NCBI GenBank assembly: GCA_012523655.1
Contig: JAAYTV010000460.1
Span: 1-9,251, forward strand
Length of the DNA: 9,251 nucleotides
Origin: a bacterium
GTDB taxonomy: Bacteria; Zhuqueibacterota; Zhuqueibacteria; Residuimicrobiales; Residuimicrobiaceae
Direction: 5' to 3'
The first letter of the stretch is position 1. The number at the start of each line of letters is the position of its first letter. A program made the translations under genes and the position numbers. Under the pieces are notes generated by a model that did no database searches, was not told the DNA's origin, and worked only from the letters and a program-made list of their open reading frames with translations. This document shows, piece by piece, positions 1-7,796 of the stretch.

Positions 1-1
1 G

Positions 2-82
2 GATATCCCGGCCAACTGCTCCAAACAGAGTCTGGAAAAAGTGGGCCGGGTCATCACCGCAGTCGTTTATGGAGAAAAATGA
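2..82 (+). CDS. 3' end of an unidentified gene upstream of prmA
   Basis: Reading from base 2 gives 26 residues (beginning DIPANCSKQS, ending VVYGEK) and a TGA stop at 80-82. The stop overlaps the prmA start as ATGA (79-82), the usual signature of translational coupling in an operon. The tail looks like genuine coding sequence: an amphipathic run, SLEKVGRVITAVV, closes a soluble protein. I do not recognise the family from so short a piece. Most of the gene lies outside the window. The reality of the ORF rests on the clean overlap with a well-supported gene. Confidence 0.6.
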   Translation, partial: DIPANCSKQSLEKVGRVITAVVYGEK

Positions 83-948
83 ATAACTCGTGCGATTGGA
101 TGTCGGTTACCGTTCCGGTGACTGAGACCACTTTGGATCTTGTCCTCGCTTATCTTTATGAATTGGGCGCCGGCGGCGCCGTGGAACAGCCCGGACAGCT
201 GGAGGCGTTTTTCCCGATTTCGATGAGCGGCGTGGAGGAAAAAATCAGAGCCCGCCTGCAAACCTTGCGCGACCAGGGCTTTGCCGCTGATCCGGACAAG
301 ATCGCCGTGCGGCAGATTCCGAATCAGGATTGGAACCGTGAGTGGAAAAAAAATTACCATAGTTTGCGCATCGGCCGGCGGCTGCTCATTCATCCCAGCT
401 GGGAGCCGGTCCCTGCCGAAGCGCCGGAGTGCGTGATCCAGATCGATCCGGAAATGGCTTTCGGCACCGGTACTCACGCCACCACCCAGCTCTGCCTGCG
501 TCTGCTCGAGGAGTGCATCCGTCCGGGCGACCGCGTTCTGGACATCGGTACCGGCACCGGCATTCTGGCGATCGCTGCGGTCAAGCTGGGCGCAGCGTCG
601 GTGTATGCTTTTGATGTCGACGCGGTAGCCGTCGAAACGGCGATCAAGAACGCAGCGGCCAACGGCGTGGCCCCCGCAGTGAGAATATCAGTCGCAGAAC
701 CTTCCACCTTTCGTCTACCGCCTCATCGTTTTGATTGGGTAGTTGCCAACATTAACCGCGATCAGATCGTAAAAATGCTGCCCTGGCTGCATAGCGTTTT
801 CGACCATCCGGTCGGGATTATTTTATCCGGCCTGATTGTTGAAGAGGAAGTACTGATCCTTGAAGAGCTGGCCCGTTGGCGCTGGGAGGTGAGTGCGGTC
901 TACCATCAACAGGAATGGCTGGCCTGTGTGGCCAAAAAAAGCGTCTGA
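79..948 (+). CDS. prmA: Ribosomal protein L11 methyltransferase PrmA
   Basis: This is a cytoplasmic S-adenosylmethionine-dependent enzyme that, in the known family, methylates ribosomal protein L11 on several amino groups. The 289-residue length is normal for PrmA. The N-terminal substrate-recognition domain covers about residues 5-60, with the family pattern of an aromatic start, 'LYELGAGG' and 'AFFP'. A linker leads to the class I methyltransferase fold. The PrmA signature DPEMAFGTGTH spans residues 123-133, the SAM-binding glycine loop DIGTGTGIL spans 155-163, an acidic strand end (FDVD) follows, and an AN-I-N motif at 223-226 stands where PrmA has its conserved Asn. ATG 79 is preceded by GGAG at 71-74 with a short 4-base spacer, and overlaps the stop of the upstream gene, so the two are probably cotranscribed. 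The stop is TGA at 946-948. I see no damage. NIN in place of the more usual NI-L/V is a mild variation. Confidence 0.95.
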   Translation: MNNSCDWMSVTVPVTETTLDLVLAYLYELGAGGAVEQPGQLEAFFPISMSGVEEKIRARLQTLRDQGFAADPDKIAVRQIPNQDWNREWKKNYHSLRIGRRLLIHPSWEPVPAEAPECVIQIDPEMAFGTGTHATTQLCLRLLEECIRPGDRVLDIGTGTGILAIAAVKLGAASVYAFDVDAVAVETAIKNAAANGVAPAVRISVAEPSTFRLPPHRFDWVVANINRDQIVKMLPWLHSVFDHPVGIILSGLIVEEEVLILEELARWRWEVSAVYHQQEWLACVAKKSV

Positions 949-1109
949 TTGTGCACGCAGGATGCTTCGAAACCGCATGATGATGGTTGTTCTTCCCACC
1001 CTTTCATCTCCCTTGTGACCTCGGACATGCTTGTGCCTTTTATCGCTGAGACGATCGAATGATCAGCCCTCTACGCGTCCCGGCGGGCAAAGAAAGAGGG
1101 ACGATAAAC

Positions 1110-1115
1110 AGGAGG
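1110..1115 (+). promoter_or_regulatory. Strong Shine-Dalgarno for the repeat-protein gene
   Basis: AGGAGG lies 7 bases before ATG 1123, an ideal spacing. It fixes the start just ahead of a signal peptide. The rest of the 174-base gap (949-1122) shows no convincing promoter or terminator. It has only a weak CCCTCT/AGAGGG inverted repeat (1067-1072 with 1095-1100) that is not followed by a T-run. Confidence 0.8.
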
Positions 1116-1122
1116 AAAAAAT

Positions 1123-4100
1123 ATGAGGCTGCGTTATCGTACTTTGATGGGGATCGTGCTGTTTGCTTCTTTGGGTAAAAGCGCTCTTGCCGCAGAGCCC
1201 GAACAGCCGCATCCATGGGCCCGATGGGCAATCGCACCCCAGACGCGTGAATCGAGCCGGCAGCTTACGGCAATCACCACGGCCAGGGAGGAACGGTTGC
1301 TGAACAGCCTGCGCGACCATGCGGCAACGCTCAAGCTGCAACAGCGCATGGCCCGCATGGCTCGCCCTGAAATTCTCGCGCCGTTGTTTGTCCGCAACCT
1401 ACGCGTCCTGAGCGCGGATGGCGTCGAACCGGCAAAAGTGCGTGAATTTCTATTTGATCGGCAGCGGGTACGACTTGCCTCCGTCGGCGGCGCCATTGCT
1501 GGCATGGTGACGGTCGCCGGAGAGCCGATTGCTGATGAGGTGTTCGTTCTCGCCTTTGACAGCCACGGGTACTGTGCCGGTGGCAGTGAGGTCTCTTTTG
1601 TTGACGGGTCTTATTACATCGGCGGCCTACCCGCCGGCAGCTATTATGTGATGACGATGAGCGATGAATATGTAGACGAGCTCTATGATAACGTTGATGC
1701 GCCGCTCAGCGACAAACAAGGATGGCGCCAGGCAAAAACCGTCCAGGTTCAGGAAGGTCAAAGCGTTGATAACGTCCATTTCGATCTGCAAAAGGGCGCT
1801 GTGCTGACCGGCCGGTTGCTGTCCGATGATGGATTGACCCCAGTTGATGCGCTTTTCGCACAACTGCAACTGGTGGATCCGCTCACCGGCGCCTCCCGCC
1901 TGAGTGTGGAGGTCTACCCGGTCGATGGCTTCTTTGAAGCACATGTTCCGCTGTTGGGATCATTCAAGATCATGGCTGAGGTGGAGGAGTACCAAAGGAC
2001 CTGGTATCCCGCAGGGGCCGATTTCGCCTCTGCGACAGTGGTCAACATCAACGCATACAGCGACCGGATCAGCGGCATCAATATCGCCCTGCACCAGGCG
2101 GAGCAGCCTGCTGCAACCGGGGCGATTTCCGGTCTCATTCGCGGCGAGGGGCAGTTTATACTGATCGGCCTTGCCTTTGCCTTCAACGCTGCAGACACCT
2201 CTTTCGCCAAATTGGCCCTGGGTCTGTTGGGCAACTATGAATTCTCCAGTCTGCCGGAAGGCGATTATTATATCTTTGCCGATGATTATCTGGCTAACCT
2301 AATCGGCGGCATGGACAATCTGGTCGGTGAGTTTTACCAGGATGCCTATTCCCTGCAGACGGCGCAAAAGGTCACCGTTCATGCAGGAGAAGTGACGGAC
2401 AATATCAATTTTATTCTTAACGCCGGTGCCACGATCTCCGGGCGGGTTGAGGATGAATCCGGTCAACCGGTGGACTCGATCCTCGTCGTTGCCTTGGATC
2501 CAAGTCTTTTCAGCGGCGGGGCAGATGAACCGTTTCTATCCAGGCTTAAGGTGGCTGCCAGTCCGACGGATGAGAATGGAAATTACACTATGACCGGCCT
2601 TCCCACAGGCGCCTATTTGCTGCGCACCTTCAGCCAGTACAGCATAACCATCATGTTGGAGGAGCCGTTTTTAAATTTAGTCAAGGGCAAACACAGCGGC
2701 AAATTGGTGGATTCCTATTATTCGAATGTTGACAATCTATTGAATTTTAAACAGGCTATTCCGGTCGAGGTCTCAGCGCCGGTTGGGATAAGCGGCGTTC
2801 ATTTTCATCTGCAGAGGGCCAAATATTTTTCCGGCCGTGTGACCGATGCCGACGGCGTAACGCCGAGTCCCGGCGTGGTCCTTCTCGCACTGACGGACAC
2901 CTCCGGCGTGCCCTATCCGGCGTTGGGGACCAGCGATGCGAACGGCGATTATCACCTGGGCCCTCTGCCCAACGGCCGCTACAAGTTGCTGGCTTTAACC
3001 GGCATCAGCGGCGGACAGGCTTACCTGTCTGAATACTATAGCGGCGAACGGCAGTTCAGCGCTGCGCCGGTGATGACTCTGAACGGCGCCAGCCTTGCGG
3101 ATGTCAACTTTACTCTGTATCGCAGCGCCATGATCCAGGGTTTTATCGATCTCGCCGGAGCAGGCCCCCGGTTTCCGGCCGGCGCCGACACCCTGTGGGA
3201 ATTTCCGGTCTTGATCTACAACAGCACGGACGGCCGATTAGCCAGCTATGATTTCGTTCAGTTCAACGGCGGCTATCGTGTGGACCGGCTGCTGCCGGGC
3301 AGCTACAAGGTGCTGGCTTTCCCGTGGAGCGGGTCGTTCAGTGCAACCTATTATGGCGGCGGCATTGCTTTTAACCATGCTCTGACCCAGACCATTGAAC
3401 TGAACTATGGCCAGGTCGCGGAGGCGGACATCAAACTGGGTCAGGCCCACGGCAGTATCGCCGGAACCATCCGAGCGGCGGATCGATCCGCGCCTCTGCC
3501 CGGCGCACTGGCCATCGCTTACGATGCCACCGGGCATCCGCTGGGTGTGGGTATTGCAGACGTCGAGTTTCTTTCCCATGAAGCTGCGACTGCGCAGGGC
3601 CGCTACCGAATCGGCAATTTGCGCGCAGGCGTCTATTATGTCCGCTCCTATGCGCTCAGCGCCAACGTCGGCATGGTTAACCAACTGGCCGGTATGGCAC
3701 AAGGCCTGACGGAGGGCGGCTTGGAAGATCCTTTCGCCCTGTTCAGCGGCGATTCTCTGGGTCAGCTGGATTTAGACTTTCTGATCTATCAGGATCAGTG
3801 GCATCATGGTCTAGCGGTTACGGAGTCATTCGATCTGCAGGACGTGATCATGAAACTGAGCACGCTGGGCCTGGCCGGCGAATATGACGCCGCCCTGTCT
3901 CCCATCTATCTGCCGTTGCCCTATGCGCAAAAGATCCCTGCCGGCGCTCAGCCGGTTACTGTGGCCGAGGGTGGTGCTGTCACAAATGTGGATTTCCATC
4001 TGTTGCCCACCACGTTCACCGATTGGGTAACTGAGGTGGAAGAAAAGAGCGCTTTGCCCATCGGCTTCAGCGTTGTGCAGAACTATCCCAATCCATTCAA

Positions 4101-4257
4101 TCCGGAGACTTATTTGTCCTTTACACTGTCGCAGCCGGCCTCTGTGCAGGTGGCCGTCTATGATGCGTTGGGCCGCCGGCTGGCGGTCATTCGCTGCGCT
4201 GGAATGGCCGCGACCAGTCCGGCCGCAGCGTCGCCTCGGGCGTGTATATGGCTGTAG
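1123..4257 (+). CDS. Exported protein with seven carboxypeptidase-regulatory-like repeats and a frameshifted T9SS sorting domain
   Basis: The 1044-codon product is probably a surface or secreted T9SS cargo; I cannot assign a ligand or enzyme activity. Residues 1-23 form a signal peptide (basic start, hydrophobic core, cleavage near SALA|AEP). Residues about 30-115 are Arg-rich and probably helical. Seven beta-sandwich repeats of the carboxypeptidase-regulatory/CNA-B type follow (about 122-225, 224-323, 332-435, 435-566, 566-670, 669-775, 777-962). Each runs from '(I)SG.V' through 'LP.G.Y' to an aromatic pair and then 'V.F.L'. A sorting-domain start, NYPNPFNPET (987-996) and VAVYDALGRR, is followed by abrupt loss of homology after about residue 1024. 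The last 20 residues (ending RACIWL) are unlike any T9SS tail, whereas the correct tail is present in another frame (4200-4307). The gene therefore carries a net frameshift. A clear terminator follows at 4336, so it is probably transcribed without the genes downstream. Confidence 0.85.
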   Translation: MRLRYRTLMGIVLFASLGKSALAAEPEQPHPWARWAIAPQTRESSRQLTAITTAREERLLNSLRDHAATLKLQQRMARMARPEILAPLFVRNLRVLSADGVEPAKVREFLFDRQRVRLASVGGAIAGMVTVAGEPIADEVFVLAFDSHGYCAGGSEVSFVDGSYYIGGLPAGSYYVMTMSDEYVDELYDNVDAPLSDKQGWRQAKTVQVQEGQSVDNVHFDLQKGAVLTGRLLSDDGLTPVDALFAQLQLVDPLTGASRLSVEVYPVDGFFEAHVPLLGSFKIMAEVEEYQRTWYPAGADFASATVVNINAYSDRISGINIALHQAEQPAATGAISGLIRGEGQFILIGLAFAFNAADTSFAKLALGLLGNYEFSSLPEGDYYIFADDYLANLIGGMDNLVGEFYQDAYSLQTAQKVTVHAGEVTDNINFILNAGATISGRVEDESGQPVDSILVVALDPSLFSGGADEPFLSRLKVAASPTDENGNYTMTGLPTGAYLLRTFSQYSITIMLEEPFLNLVKGKHSGKLVDSYYSNVDNLLNFKQAIPVEVSAPVGISGVHFHLQRAKYFSGRVTDADGVTPSPGVVLLALTDTSGVPYPALGTSDANGDYHLGPLPNGRYKLLALTGISGGQAYLSEYYSGERQFSAAPVMTLNGASLADVNFTLYRSAMIQGFIDLAGAGPRFPAGADTLWEFPVLIYNSTDGRLASYDFVQFNGGYRVDRLLPGSYKVLAFPWSGSFSATYYGGGIAFNHALTQTIELNYGQVAEADIKLGQAHGSIAGTIRAADRSAPLPGALAIAYDATGHPLGVGIADVEFLSHEAATAQGRYRIGNLRAGVYYVRSYALSANVGMVNQLAGMAQGLTEGGLEDPFALFSGDSLGQLDLDFLIYQDQWHHGLAVTESFDLQDVIMKLSTLGLAGEYDAALSPIYLPLPYAQKIPAGAQPVTVAEGGAVTNVDFHLLPTTFTDWVTEVEEKSALPIGFSVVQNYPNPFNPETYLSFTLSQPASVQVAVYDALGRRLAVIRCAGMAATSPAAASPRACIWL
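1486..4011 (+). repeat. Seven diverged protein-level beta-sandwich repeats
   Basis: Seven units can be read in the translation; they are diverged rather than DNA-identical. Each unit ends with an aromatic hinge followed by a 'V.F.L' strand. Hinges: ELY (residues 186-188), TWY (293-295), EFY (403-405), SYY (531-533), EYY (637-639), TYY (742-744), PIY (927-929). Matching strands: NVHFDL (217), GINIAL (318), NINFIL (427), GVHFHL (558), DVNFTL (660), EADIKL (767), NVDFHL (955). Hinge-to-strand distance is 23-31 residues. The seventh unit carries a long insertion before its hinge. This pattern is typical of carboxypeptidase regulatory-like domains in surface proteins of the FCB group. Confidence 0.75.
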
Positions 4258-4307
4258 TGAAAACCGAAACCGAACGCCGCGTCGTCAAAATGCTGCTGAT
4301 GAAGTGA
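4200..4307 (+). pseudogene. Out-of-frame end of the T9SS sorting domain
   Basis: In the frame starting at base 4200 the sequence reads WNGRDQSGRSVASGVYM, then AVVKTETERRVVKMLLMK and a TGA at 4305-4307. This is a textbook T9SS type A C-terminus, the W-[ND]-G ... ASGVY block with a basic end. It belongs after the VAVYDALGRRLAVI segment of the preceding gene, which is in a different frame. There is no start codon or ribosome binding site of its own, so it is a displaced piece of the upstream gene. Confidence 0.85.
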
Positions 4308-4335
4308 GCTTATCGATCGTTTACCTGATTTGATG

Positions 4336-4367
4336 AACGGCCGGGTTGATCCCCGGCCGTTTTTTTT
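4336..4367 (+). terminator. Intrinsic (rho-independent) terminator
   Basis: A 10-bp perfect stem, AACGGCCGGG (4336-4345) with CCCGGCCGTT (4352-4361), encloses a 6-base loop. It runs straight into eight T residues (4360-4367). It lies 28 bases past the restored stop at 4305-4307 of the repeat-protein gene, which supports that stop as the ancestral gene end. It should separate that gene from the C25 peptidase unit. Confidence 0.92.
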
Positions 4368-4379
4368 ACGGAAAAAATT

Positions 4380-4407
4380 TTGAATTGTCGGCCGGAATGG
4401 ATATATT
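4380..4407 (+). promoter_or_regulatory. Candidate promoter for the C25 peptidase-PorV unit
   Basis: TTGAAT (4380-4385) and TATATT (4402-4407) are separated by 16 bases, resembling -35 and -10 elements of a sigma-70 promoter. The stretch 4367-4415 is markedly AT-rich compared with its surroundings, directly follows the terminator, and leaves about 30 bases of leader before ATG 4443. An 8-base palindrome, CCGATCGG (4416-4423), sits near the expected start point and could be chance. No good Shine-Dalgarno precedes 4443. The call rests on position and similarity to a consensus that may not hold in this phylum. Confidence 0.45.
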
Positions 4408-4442
4408 TAATTTATCCGATCGGCAGCCATCGAGCAAGTTGA

Positions 4443-7400
4443 ATGAAGAGCATCCGTGTGATCCGTAGAGTACTGATATGTTTTCTGCTGGGGAACAGCG
4501 TTGTCCGGGCGGAATCTTTTTTTCAGATTATGTCCTGTGAACCCGGCCGTCTGGTGATCAGCATAACGACGCCTGAACCCGTCGTGCGGAGGATGGAACA
4601 CAACGGTGTGCGTTATTCTCTGATCCGCGTGGCCGGCTGGGACTCCTGTGCCGGCGGGCTTCCCACCTTGGCCCTTCTTCTTCATCTGTCCGGCTCTTCC
4701 GCCCAATACACTGTTTTGTCCGAGACCAACGCCCGTGTTTCCGTTTGGCCGCCCAGGCTCTATCGGGATGCGCCGATAAACGGAGAATCCATCGATTCAA
4801 CCGCCTTCTTGCCTCCACCCGCTCCTCCTGATCGGGTGACGCTTCGCTACCTGGGTCTGTCGCGGGAATCGCATCTCTGGTCGTTGCAGATCGCCCCGTT
4901 TCAATACGCCGATGGCGTTCTGACTTTTACTAAAAGCCTGCTGCTGGAAATCACCACCCCTGACACTCGGGCCGGAAAACCGCTCTCTGAAATCGAACGA
5001 ACGCGCCTGAGCACACTGGGCGCTGCGGCCATCGCGGACTATAACAGGATCGAATGGACACCTCCAGCGCTGGCAAAACAGTCTGCCTTTGCCGGGCCTA
5101 GAGTCAAAATCCTGCTCAATCAGGACGGCCTGTATCGAATCAGCGGAGCGGATTTAAAAGCCATCGGCCTGAACGCAGCGGATCTGGAGATCAAGCAGCT
5201 GCGCCTGACCTGCAACGGCATGGATGTGCCCATATACGTGTCCGGCTGGCAGGACGGCCGTTTTCAGCAAGAGGATTATTTCGAGTTCTGGGGTGAGGCC
5301 CTGCGCCGCACCAGGCAGCAGCAGGCGCCCGAGCTCTATCAGGATCCCTTCAGTTCCACCAATATCTATTGGCTGTCTTGGCAGGGCACGGCTGGAAGTT
5401 GGATGAGCGAAGAGTATGCGGGTCTGACCGATACGAACGCCGGTGAGCGCCGGCGTCCTCTGGCTTTTTACGAAACCGTGCATGTGGAGAGGGACCTGCA
5501 TTTTGATCGTTTGAACGATATCTTTGCAGTGGATTCTCTGCGCGATCTCTATTATTTCGACTCTGGTATCGGCGCGGGCAGTAAAAAAAATTATCCGTTC
5601 ACCGCCCCTTGGCCGGATTTCAAATCGCCTCTGGGCGTTCAACTCACGGCCTGGCTGTCCGGGCGATCCACACTCAGCACAGAACATCGCGTCTCGCTTT
5701 TTCTCAACGATCAGCATGCGCTGAGCGGCGGCGGTCATCGCCAGTCGCTGATCCATCTGCAAACACGCTCTGACCAGCCGTTGTCCGCAACCGCATTGTC
5801 CGCAGAACAGAACCACCTGACCGTCATCAACCAGGTGGAGGACGGCGCCATCGATTTCGTTATGTTGAATTGGTTCGAAGTGACCTATCCGCGCATGTAC
5901 CGGGCTTTCAACGGCGTCATCAACTTTTCCATTCCACCGGATGATGATCCTGGACTGTTCGAGTTTCAGGTGGATGGCTTTCGCACAGCAACGGTGGATG
6001 TCTATAAACTGGGCATCAGCAAAATGGTCGGCTGCCGCACAGCGTACAAGGTCAGCTCCGACGGTTTGTCCTCATTTGTCTGCACCTTCGAGGATCACGT
6101 TCCCGGCCGGGAGATCCGCTATGTGGCGGTGGAGCAGAGCGCGAAAAAGAGTCCACTGCGCATGGAATGGCAGCCGGCGCCCTGGCGGCCTTTAGAAGCG
6201 CCGGCGGTGGATTATCTCGTGGTCAGCAGCCGGCGCTTTATCTCCTCTGCTGCTTTGAAAAAGCTGCTCGATCATCGTCAGGCGCAGGGATATCATGTCC
6301 TGGCTGTGGCGGTGGAAGATCTGTATGATGCATTCGATGAAGGGCGCTATGGCAGCCTGGCACTGAAAAAGGGATTGTCCTGGTTTTATCATCATGCACA
6401 GCCGCCGGGATTGAAATATGTGCTGCTGGTGGGCGATGGCTGTTACCAGCGCAACCAGGCCGGCGCAGACACTCTGGATCTGATACCGGTCCATTATCGC
6501 CGGACCCTGCGCTACGGCGCAACCGCCAGCGACCATTGGTATGCGCTGTTGTCCGGCGCCGATGATATTCCGGACGTGCATATCGGTCGCCTGCCGGTCC
6601 GCACTGTGGATGAACTGCAGATAATCGTGGACAAAACCATCGCGCTGGAGACCGCACCGGCTAAAGGGGATTGGCGCCATCGTCTGTTGTTCATCGGCGG
6701 CAACGGCATGATCTTCCGAGAAAAGGCGACGGAACTCGCCCATAAAGCGCCGGCCGCATGGGACAGCCGCATGCTGTTCACAACCCGCATTCCTTCCGGC
6801 TATGATCCGTTTTACGGCAGCACCGCTGACCTGCTCGATCATCTCGATCAAGGATGCCTGGTGGTGAATTTTCATGGCCACGGCGGCGGGGCCATCTGGT
6901 CTGATAACGGCTTGCTGCGATTGGAGGATGTGGCGCGCTTGAACAATTATACGCGTTATCCGCTCATCCTCAGCATGACCTGTTATACCGGCGCCTTTGA
7001 CGCACTGACTAATCAGAGCCTGGCCGATGTTCTGCTGATGACGCCGGAGGTGGGCGCCTGCGCTTTCCTCGGCGCCTCAGGCCTGGGCTGGGTGACCAAC
7101 GACGATCTGTTGCAGAACGAGATCATGGAGTATCTCTACGAACACCCGCAGCAGACCATCGGCGAAATCATCCAGGCCGGCAAAATTCGCTATCTGGTCC
7201 GCTTTTACAGCGACATCGCTCTGGCTGAAATCAACCAGTACAATCTGCTCGGCGATCCGGCAGGCCGGTTGATGACGCCGCAGCAGAATGTCGCGTTGAA
7301 GCTGGAAAACAACCTGCTTGAAAAAGGGGACACTCTGGCAGTCTCCTGCCGCTTGCCTTTTTCGCGCGGTCAATGCACCTGGCAGATGGTGGACAGCGCG

Positions 7401-7793
7401 CTGGTTCCTTTGGCAAGTAAAACCACATCCTTCAACAGCGCGCAGATTCAAACCTCCTTTGTGACGCCGAACACTCTGAATACAGGCATCGCTTACCTCC
7501 GTCTCTATGCAGCCGACGAGATGGGCGTGGCCGCCTGCCATGGCGCTGCAGCATGGTCCATGACCGGCTCCCTGGTGGATTCCGTGACCATGGTGCTGAC
7601 AGATCAGGATTCGTTGTACGTGGCAGCACGCATCGCCGGCCGGACGCCGTTCCGATCTGTGACCTGCCGACTGTTCGACGTCTCTTTGAACATGACCGCG
7701 CGATCTGATGGCTGGTTCGTTTCCGCCGCCTACCCGGTCACGCCTCTGACCAGCGTGGTGCAATTTCAGATCATCATCCAGGAACAATCCTGA
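4443..7793 (+). CDS. C25 (gingipain/PorU-type) cysteine peptidase, N-terminal part, ended by an in-frame TGA
   Basis: The 1116 residues begin with a signal peptide (1-23, cleavage near VVRA|ES). Beta-rich N-terminal regions include a PorU-like segment at about 220-260 (KILLNQDGLYRISGADLK). The C25 catalytic domain covers about 590-945: it opens DYLVVSS (590), contains SDHWYALLSGADDIPD (696-711) and IGRLPV, the putative catalytic His813 in GHGGG and Cys847 in SMTCYTG, and closes LLGDP (935-939). The His-Cys spacing of 34 agrees with gingipain RgpB as I recall it (33). Residues 946-1116 are beta-sandwich. In this family such enzymes are secreted endopeptidases, or the PorU sortase that cleaves T9SS signals and attaches cargo. 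The PorV-like gene downstream and the PorU-like C-terminal domains favour PorU. The protein ends without the expected sorting domain. The next ORF is in the same frame, one stop codon and one sense codon later, so this is probably the front of a single 1575-residue gene. ATG 4443 is chosen because it gives the signal peptide. Confidence 0.88.
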   Translation: MKSIRVIRRVLICFLLGNSVVRAESFFQIMSCEPGRLVISITTPEPVVRRMEHNGVRYSLIRVAGWDSCAGGLPTLALLLHLSGSSAQYTVLSETNARVSVWPPRLYRDAPINGESIDSTAFLPPPAPPDRVTLRYLGLSRESHLWSLQIAPFQYADGVLTFTKSLLLEITTPDTRAGKPLSEIERTRLSTLGAAAIADYNRIEWTPPALAKQSAFAGPRVKILLNQDGLYRISGADLKAIGLNAADLEIKQLRLTCNGMDVPIYVSGWQDGRFQQEDYFEFWGEALRRTRQQQAPELYQDPFSSTNIYWLSWQGTAGSWMSEEYAGLTDTNAGERRRPLAFYETVHVERDLHFDRLNDIFAVDSLRDLYYFDSGIGAGSKKNYPFTAPWPDFKSPLGVQLTAWLSGRSTLSTEHRVSLFLNDQHALSGGGHRQSLIHLQTRSDQPLSATALSAEQNHLTVINQVEDGAIDFVMLNWFEVTYPRMYRAFNGVINFSIPPDDDPGLFEFQVDGFRTATVDVYKLGISKMVGCRTAYKVSSDGLSSFVCTFEDHVPGREIRYVAVEQSAKKSPLRMEWQPAPWRPLEAPAVDYLVVSSRRFISSAALKKLLDHRQAQGYHVLAVAVEDLYDAFDEGRYGSLALKKGLSWFYHHAQPPGLKYVLLVGDGCYQRNQAGADTLDLIPVHYRRTLRYGATASDHWYALLSGADDIPDVHIGRLPVRTVDELQIIVDKTIALETAPAKGDWRHRLLFIGGNGMIFREKATELAHKAPAAWDSRMLFTTRIPSGYDPFYGSTADLLDHLDQGCLVVNFHGHGGGAIWSDNGLLRLEDVARLNNYTRYPLILSMTCYTGAFDALTNQSLADVLLMTPEVGACAFLGASGLGWVTNDDLLQNEIMEYLYEHPQQTIGEIIQAGKIRYLVRFYSDIALAEINQYNLLGDPAGRLMTPQQNVALKLENNLLEKGDTLAVSCRLPFSRGQCTWQMVDSALVPLASKTTSFNSAQIQTSFVTPNTLNTGIAYLRLYAADEMGVAACHGAAAWSMTGSLVDSVTMVLTDQDSLYVAARIAGRTPFRSVTCRLFDVSLNMTARSDGWFVSAAYPVTPLTSVVQFQIIIQEQS
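7791..7793 (+). other. In-frame TGA splitting one long ORF (4443-9170)
   Basis: TGA follows codons for ...IIIQEQS. The same frame continues as GVRTSPMYQRTI and stays open for 459 codons to TGA 9168-9170. No good Shine-Dalgarno serves the GTG at 7797 (AGGA at 7780-7783 is 13 bases away) or the ATG at 7812. The downstream product has no signal peptide. These facts fit an interrupted single gene better than two genes. A nonsense mutation, stop readthrough or a base-call error are all possible. Confidence 0.85.
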
Positions 7794-7796
7794 GGC

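Noticed and set aside
1067..1102. Inverted repeat CCCTCT/AGAGGG (and GTCCC/GGGAC) before the repeat-protein gene, as a terminator or riboswitch
   Set aside because: The stems are 5-6 bp with loops of 16-22 bases and no T-run. There is no recognisable riboswitch core, so chance is likely.
4073..4333. ORF of 86 codons overlapping the frameshift region
   Set aside because: It is in neither the frame of the repeat protein nor that of the displaced sorting tail. Its product is Arg/Pro/Trp-rich shadow sequence with no family look.
6192..6881. Long antisense ORFs inside the C25 gene (also 5154-5816, 7077-7787, 8142-8867)
   Set aside because: They lie opposite well-supported coding sequence. Their His/Arg/Gln-rich products look like shadows of a GC-rich gene, and I saw no supporting start signals.
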